Source of the DNA: JACDAN01 sp035707105
Lineage (GTDB): Bacteria; Actinomycetota; Thermoleophilia; Gaiellales; Gaiellaceae
NCBI GenBank assembly: GCA_035707105.1
Contig: DASSUI010000075.1
Location: 1 to 41,202, forward strand
DNA length: 41,202 nt
Direction: 5' to 3'
Position 1 is the first letter of the stretch; each line of letters begins with the position of its first letter. Position numbers and translations under genes: made by a program. Below the pieces are notes generated by a model. It had not been told where the DNA came from. It saw only the letters and a list, made by a program, of their open reading frames with translations, and searched no databases. Below are positions 38,595-41,202 of this stretch, in pieces.

Positions 38595-39298
38595 CGAAGC
38601 CGGCGGAACGTCAACGTCCAGCTGATCCAGATGGTTCTGCGGATCTGCGTGCCTCCCGGGGTCGGAATGACGAAGTCGTTCACGCGTCCCCCGCCTCGTA
38701 CGCGCACGATCGTTCGCCGGGACGTGAGGAGCGCGCGTTCGTCGACCTCTCCGGTCGCGAGATCGAGCCAACCCTCATCGACGGTCGCCGGCTCCAGGCC
38801 GCAGAGGGCGATCTCTCGACGGGCCGGCCCCGTCCACGCGATCCGCCCGCCGCTCGTCCGTCGGAACGGGAGCCGCGGAAGAGTCTCCGTCGTGATCGCC
38901 TGAAGTGGCTCACACCGTCTCGTAACACGAGAGGTGCTGCCGTCGGGGCAGCGCGCCGTCGTCTCGACGTCGCCCGGGTAGTCGCGCTTCCGCAACCGCA
39001 GCGACCGGATCTCGGAAGGCGCGTACCTCCGTCGCCGTTCGCTTCGGACACGGATGATCGTGGGGCTGGTGCTGATCACTCGTGAATAGCGCCACGTGCG
39101 GCCGATCTGCACGTAGTCGCACCCGTCGTCTCTCGTCCCGCCGCGCACGTACTCGAGGCTCGTGTCGACTTCTCCCGTGAGGCTCACAGCGAAGCTCGCC
39201 GTCGCAACTGGAGATTCGGGGCGTCCTGCGGCGGGCGCCGCTACCGCGGCCGCGGCGACGACGGCCCCTGACAGGACGAGCAGACGAGTCACCGACAC
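38591..39298 (-). CDS. Secreted protein of unknown function
   Basis: 235 residues from the GTG at 39298. A signal peptide (RLLVLSGAVVAAAAVAAPAAG) is followed by a beta-rich, arginine-rich mature part with Cys residues (GCDYVQIGRTWRYSRV, RCPDGSTSRVTRRCEP, ALCGLEP) that may form disulfides. No family was recognised. The base composition appears less extreme in GC than the neighbours. It sits in the middle of the glycan region, on the opposite strand. Confidence 0.7.
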   Translation of the reverse strand: MSVTRLLVLSGAVVAAAAVAAPAAGRPESPVATASFAVSLTGEVDTSLEYVRGGTRDDGCDYVQIGRTWRYSRVISTSPTIIRVRSERRRRYAPSEIRSLRLRKRDYPGDVETTARCPDGSTSRVTRRCEPLQAITTETLPRLPFRRTSGGRIAWTGPARREIALCGLEPATVDEGWLDLATGEVDERALLTSRRTIVRVRGGGRVNDFVIPTPGGTQIRRTIWISWTLTFRRLR

Positions 39299-39333
39299 GT
39301 GGGATCATCGCATCGTCGCCCCGCCCAGCGACA

Positions 39334-40554
39334 ATGGCTGCGTTGGCGGGGGCACATCACGGAAGGCGGCTGCTCGTCCTCGGGGCGGGGCCGGCGCAGC
39401 TCGGCCTGCTGGAGGCGGCACGCGCGCGCGGCGACCTCGAGGTGATCGCGCTCGACCGCGACGCGTCTGCTCTCGGCTTCGCGTTCGCCGACCGCCGGGC
39501 GATCATCTCCACCGAGGACGAGCGCGGGATCCAGCGGCTCGCGCAGGCCGAGCGGGTCGACGGGATCATCGCGCCGGGGATCGACTGGCCCGTCGCGATC
39601 GCCGCGCGGGTCGCGGAGAAGGCGGGCATCCCGCACCCGCTCTCGCCGGCTGCCGCGGGGCTCGCCGTGTCCAAGGCGCGCCAGCGCGAGCGGCTCGGGG
39701 AGGCAGGCGTCCCGCAGCCGACCTGGTGGCTCGTGTCGGACGTCGTAGCGGGACTGCCGGTCCCCTGTGTCGTCAAAGCGCCCGACCGGCAGGGACAGCG
39801 CGGACTCAGCCTCGTCGAGGACGCCGCAGACCTGAAGGCCTCGGTCAACCGTGCGCTGCACGAGTCGCGGAACGGGCACGCGCTCGTCGAGGAGCTCGCC
39901 GAGGGGCCGGAGGTGACGGTGAACGGCTTCTCCCTCGCCGGCCGCTTCCACCCGCTGACCGTGACCGACCGGCTGACCGCCGACCCACCGGCCTTCGGCG
40001 TCGCGCTGGCCCACGTCTGGCCCTCCGAGGGCGACGCGGCGGGCGAGGCTGCCGAGGTGGCCGCCCGGGCCGTCGAGGCGCTCGGGATCGCGGACGGGCC
40101 GACCTACACGCAGCTCCGCGTCACCCGCGACGGCCCGCAGGTGCTCGAGGTCGCCGCCCGCCTCGGCGGCGGCCACGACGCGGAGCTCTGCGAGGCGGCG
40201 CTGGGCGTCGACCTCAACCGCCTCGCGCTCGCGGCCGCGCTCGGCGAGGAGATCGACCCGGCCGCCCTCGTCGCCGAGCCGCGCGTGGGCGGCGCCGCAA
40301 CCGTCTTCCTCACTGCCGTGCCGGGCGAGCTGCAGGCCGTCGAGGGCGTCGAGGAGGCCGAGGCGGCGGAGGGCGTCATGCGCGTCCGCGTATACCGTCG
40401 ACCCGGCTTCGAGATCCAGGAGCTGCGACGCGGCGCCGACCGCGTCGGGGCGGTGCAGGCCGTCGGGGAGACGCGCGGCGGGGCCTTGGAGCGGGCGAGG
40501 GCGGCCGCCGCTCTCGTACGCTTCGCGACGGCCCGTGACCGAGCTGTCCTCTAG
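39334..40554 (+). CDS. ATP-grasp ligase of the glycan locus (copy B)
   Basis: 406 residues. The Rossmann-like N-domain starts RRLLVLGAGPAQLGLLEAARARG. The ATP-grasp core shows PCVVKAPDRQGQRGLSLV, ALVEELAEGPEVTVNGFSL and the metal strand QVLEVAARLGGGHDAEL. The C-terminal domain carries TVFLTAVPGEL. It is related to the ligase at 31043-32287. It is followed by a DegT aminotransferase after 10 bases, suggesting that an amino-sugar is made and then amidated or joined to an acid; this is inference. The ATG at 39334 was chosen; the true start could be slightly later, as homology begins near residue 11. Confidence 0.85.
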   Translation: MAALAGAHHGRRLLVLGAGPAQLGLLEAARARGDLEVIALDRDASALGFAFADRRAIISTEDERGIQRLAQAERVDGIIAPGIDWPVAIAARVAEKAGIPHPLSPAAAGLAVSKARQRERLGEAGVPQPTWWLVSDVVAGLPVPCVVKAPDRQGQRGLSLVEDAADLKASVNRALHESRNGHALVEELAEGPEVTVNGFSLAGRFHPLTVTDRLTADPPAFGVALAHVWPSEGDAAGEAAEVAARAVEALGIADGPTYTQLRVTRDGPQVLEVAARLGGGHDAELCEAALGVDLNRLALAAALGEEIDPAALVAEPRVGGAATVFLTAVPGELQAVEGVEEAEAAEGVMRVRVYRRPGFEIQELRRGADRVGAVQAVGETRGGALERARAAAALVRFATARDRAVL

Positions 40555-40564
40555 ACGCGCGACC

Positions 40565-41202
40565 ATGCTCTCCTTTCAGCCTCCCGCCGTCGGGGAGGAG
40601 GAGGTCGAGGCGGTCGCCCGGACGATCCGCTCGGGTTGGCTGACGACCGGGCCGAACGCCGCCGAGCTGGAGCGGCGCTTCGCCAAGTACGTGGAGGCCG
40701 ACCACGCAATCGCGGTCGCCTCGGGGACGGCCGCGATGCACCTGGCGCTCGTCGCCCTCGGGATTGGGCCGGGCGACGAGGTGATCACGACGCCGATCAC
40801 CTGGCCGGCGACCGCGAACGTGATCGTTCACACCGGCGCCACGCCGGTCTTCGTCGACGTTCGCGAGTCCGACCTCGACATCGACCCCGACCTCGCCGCC
40901 GCCGCGGTCACCGACCGGACGAGGGCGATCCTGCCCGTCCACCTCGCCGGTCAGCCGGCCGACCTCGACCCGCTCTGGGCGCTCCGCGTCCCGGTCGTCG
41001 AGGACGCGGCGCACGCCGTCGAGAGCGCCTACCGCGGGCGAAAGATCGGCGGCCTCTCGGACGCGACCTGCTTCTCCCTCTATGCGACGAAGAACGTCGC
41101 CGCCGGGGAGGGCGGACTCGTGACGACGAACCGCTCCGACGTCGCGGACTCGATCCGCGAGCTGCGGCTGATGCGGCGGCACGGCGGCTCGCTCTACGAC
41201 AT
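40565..41202 (+). CDS. DegT/DnrJ/EryC1/StrS-family sugar aminotransferase (copy B), 3' partial
   Basis: The frame is open from the ATG at 40565 to the window end: 212 codons, about 55 % of the usual length. AVASGTAAMHLALVALGIG (50-68), EDAAHAVES with Asp148, and SLYATKNVAAGEGG with the PLP lysine Lys176 are all visible. It begins with FQPPAVGEEEVEAV and SGWLTTGPN, the usual N-terminus of sugar-nucleotide aminotransferases. It is a paralogue of the gene at 34671-35738, sharing for example LGIGPGDEVI and PATANV. The 10-base gap suggests co-transcription with the ATP-grasp gene. Confidence 0.92.
   Translation, partial: MLSFQPPAVGEEEVEAVARTIRSGWLTTGPNAAELERRFAKYVEADHAIAVASGTAAMHLALVALGIGPGDEVITTPITWPATANVIVHTGATPVFVDVRESDLDIDPDLAAAAVTDRTRAILPVHLAGQPADLDPLWALRVPVVEDAAHAVESAYRGRKIGGLSDATCFSLYATKNVAAGEGGLVTTNRSDVADSIRELRLMRRHGGSLYD

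Noticed and set aside
1..41202. tRNA or rRNA genes
   Set aside because: No cloverleaf-like T-loop/CCA patterns or conserved rRNA segments were noticed, though a covariance-model search was not possible.

Overview
The window is a stretch of very GC-rich, gene-dense bacterial chromosome. Starts are often GTG or TTG, and reading frames commonly overlap by 1-26 bases. Several genes have a TANNNT -10 box only 6-12 bases before the start codon and no Shine-Dalgarno, which suggests leaderless mRNAs. With an APS-reductase-type CysH, a PPOX-fold protein, a subtilisin-inhibitor-like lipoprotein and a collagen-like secreted protein, this points to a deep actinobacterial lineage, probably Thermoleophilia (inference, not proven). 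No rRNA, tRNA, CRISPR array or insertion sequence was seen.

1-11062 (+): a sulfur locus. A fumarate-reductase-like flavoprotein (5' end cut off), a short-chain dehydrogenase, the alpha and beta subunits of a class I Fe-S fumarase/tartrate-dehydratase-type enzyme, phosphosulfolactate synthase (ComA), APS reductase (CysH), APS kinase (CysC), ATP sulfurylase (Sat) and a TauE/SafE exporter form a chain that is mostly coupled by overlapping start and stop codons. A structured leader and a complete sulfate ABC transporter (binding lipoprotein, CysT, CysW, CysA) follow. Read together, sulfate is imported, activated and reduced to sulfite. ComA is then placed to add sulfite to phosphoenolpyruvate, and the fumarase-like and fumarate-reductase-like enzymes are placed to process the C3-sulfonate, perhaps through sulfoacrylate to 3-sulfopropionate. 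The exporter could release the product. No sulfite reductase is present in the window. This is the strongest candidate here for an undescribed pathway.

11174-18079: a terminator, a secreted protein of unknown function, a FlgD-Ig-like protein coupled to a PQQ-type beta-propeller, and on the minus strand a GT-C-like membrane protein coupled to an O-antigen ligase/polymerase-like protein. The propeller frame runs about 200 bases into the GT-C-like gene on the opposite strand.

18288-24330: a PIG-L deacetylase and a PPOX protein; an ArsR/SRPBCC pair with an operator between its -35 and -10 boxes; and a metal-homeostasis group in which a DtxR-family regulator diverges from a two-domain multicopper oxidase and a ZIP transporter. 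A perfect DtxR-type palindrome covers the oxidase start codon. A cupin and a methyltransferase follow.

24327-41202: a GH24 lysozyme, a collagen-like/lamin-tail protein, and a large surface-glycan region on both strands. The glycan region holds glycosyltransferases, three ATP-grasp ligases, a methyltransferase, a flippase, a NodB-type deacetylase, two nucleotide-sugar epimerase/dehydratases, two DegT aminotransferases and an eIF2B-like sugar-phosphate-isomerase homologue. An orphan DppB-type permease, a subtilisin-inhibitor-like lipoprotein and a secreted protein of unknown function are interspersed. The last aminotransferase runs off the end of the window.
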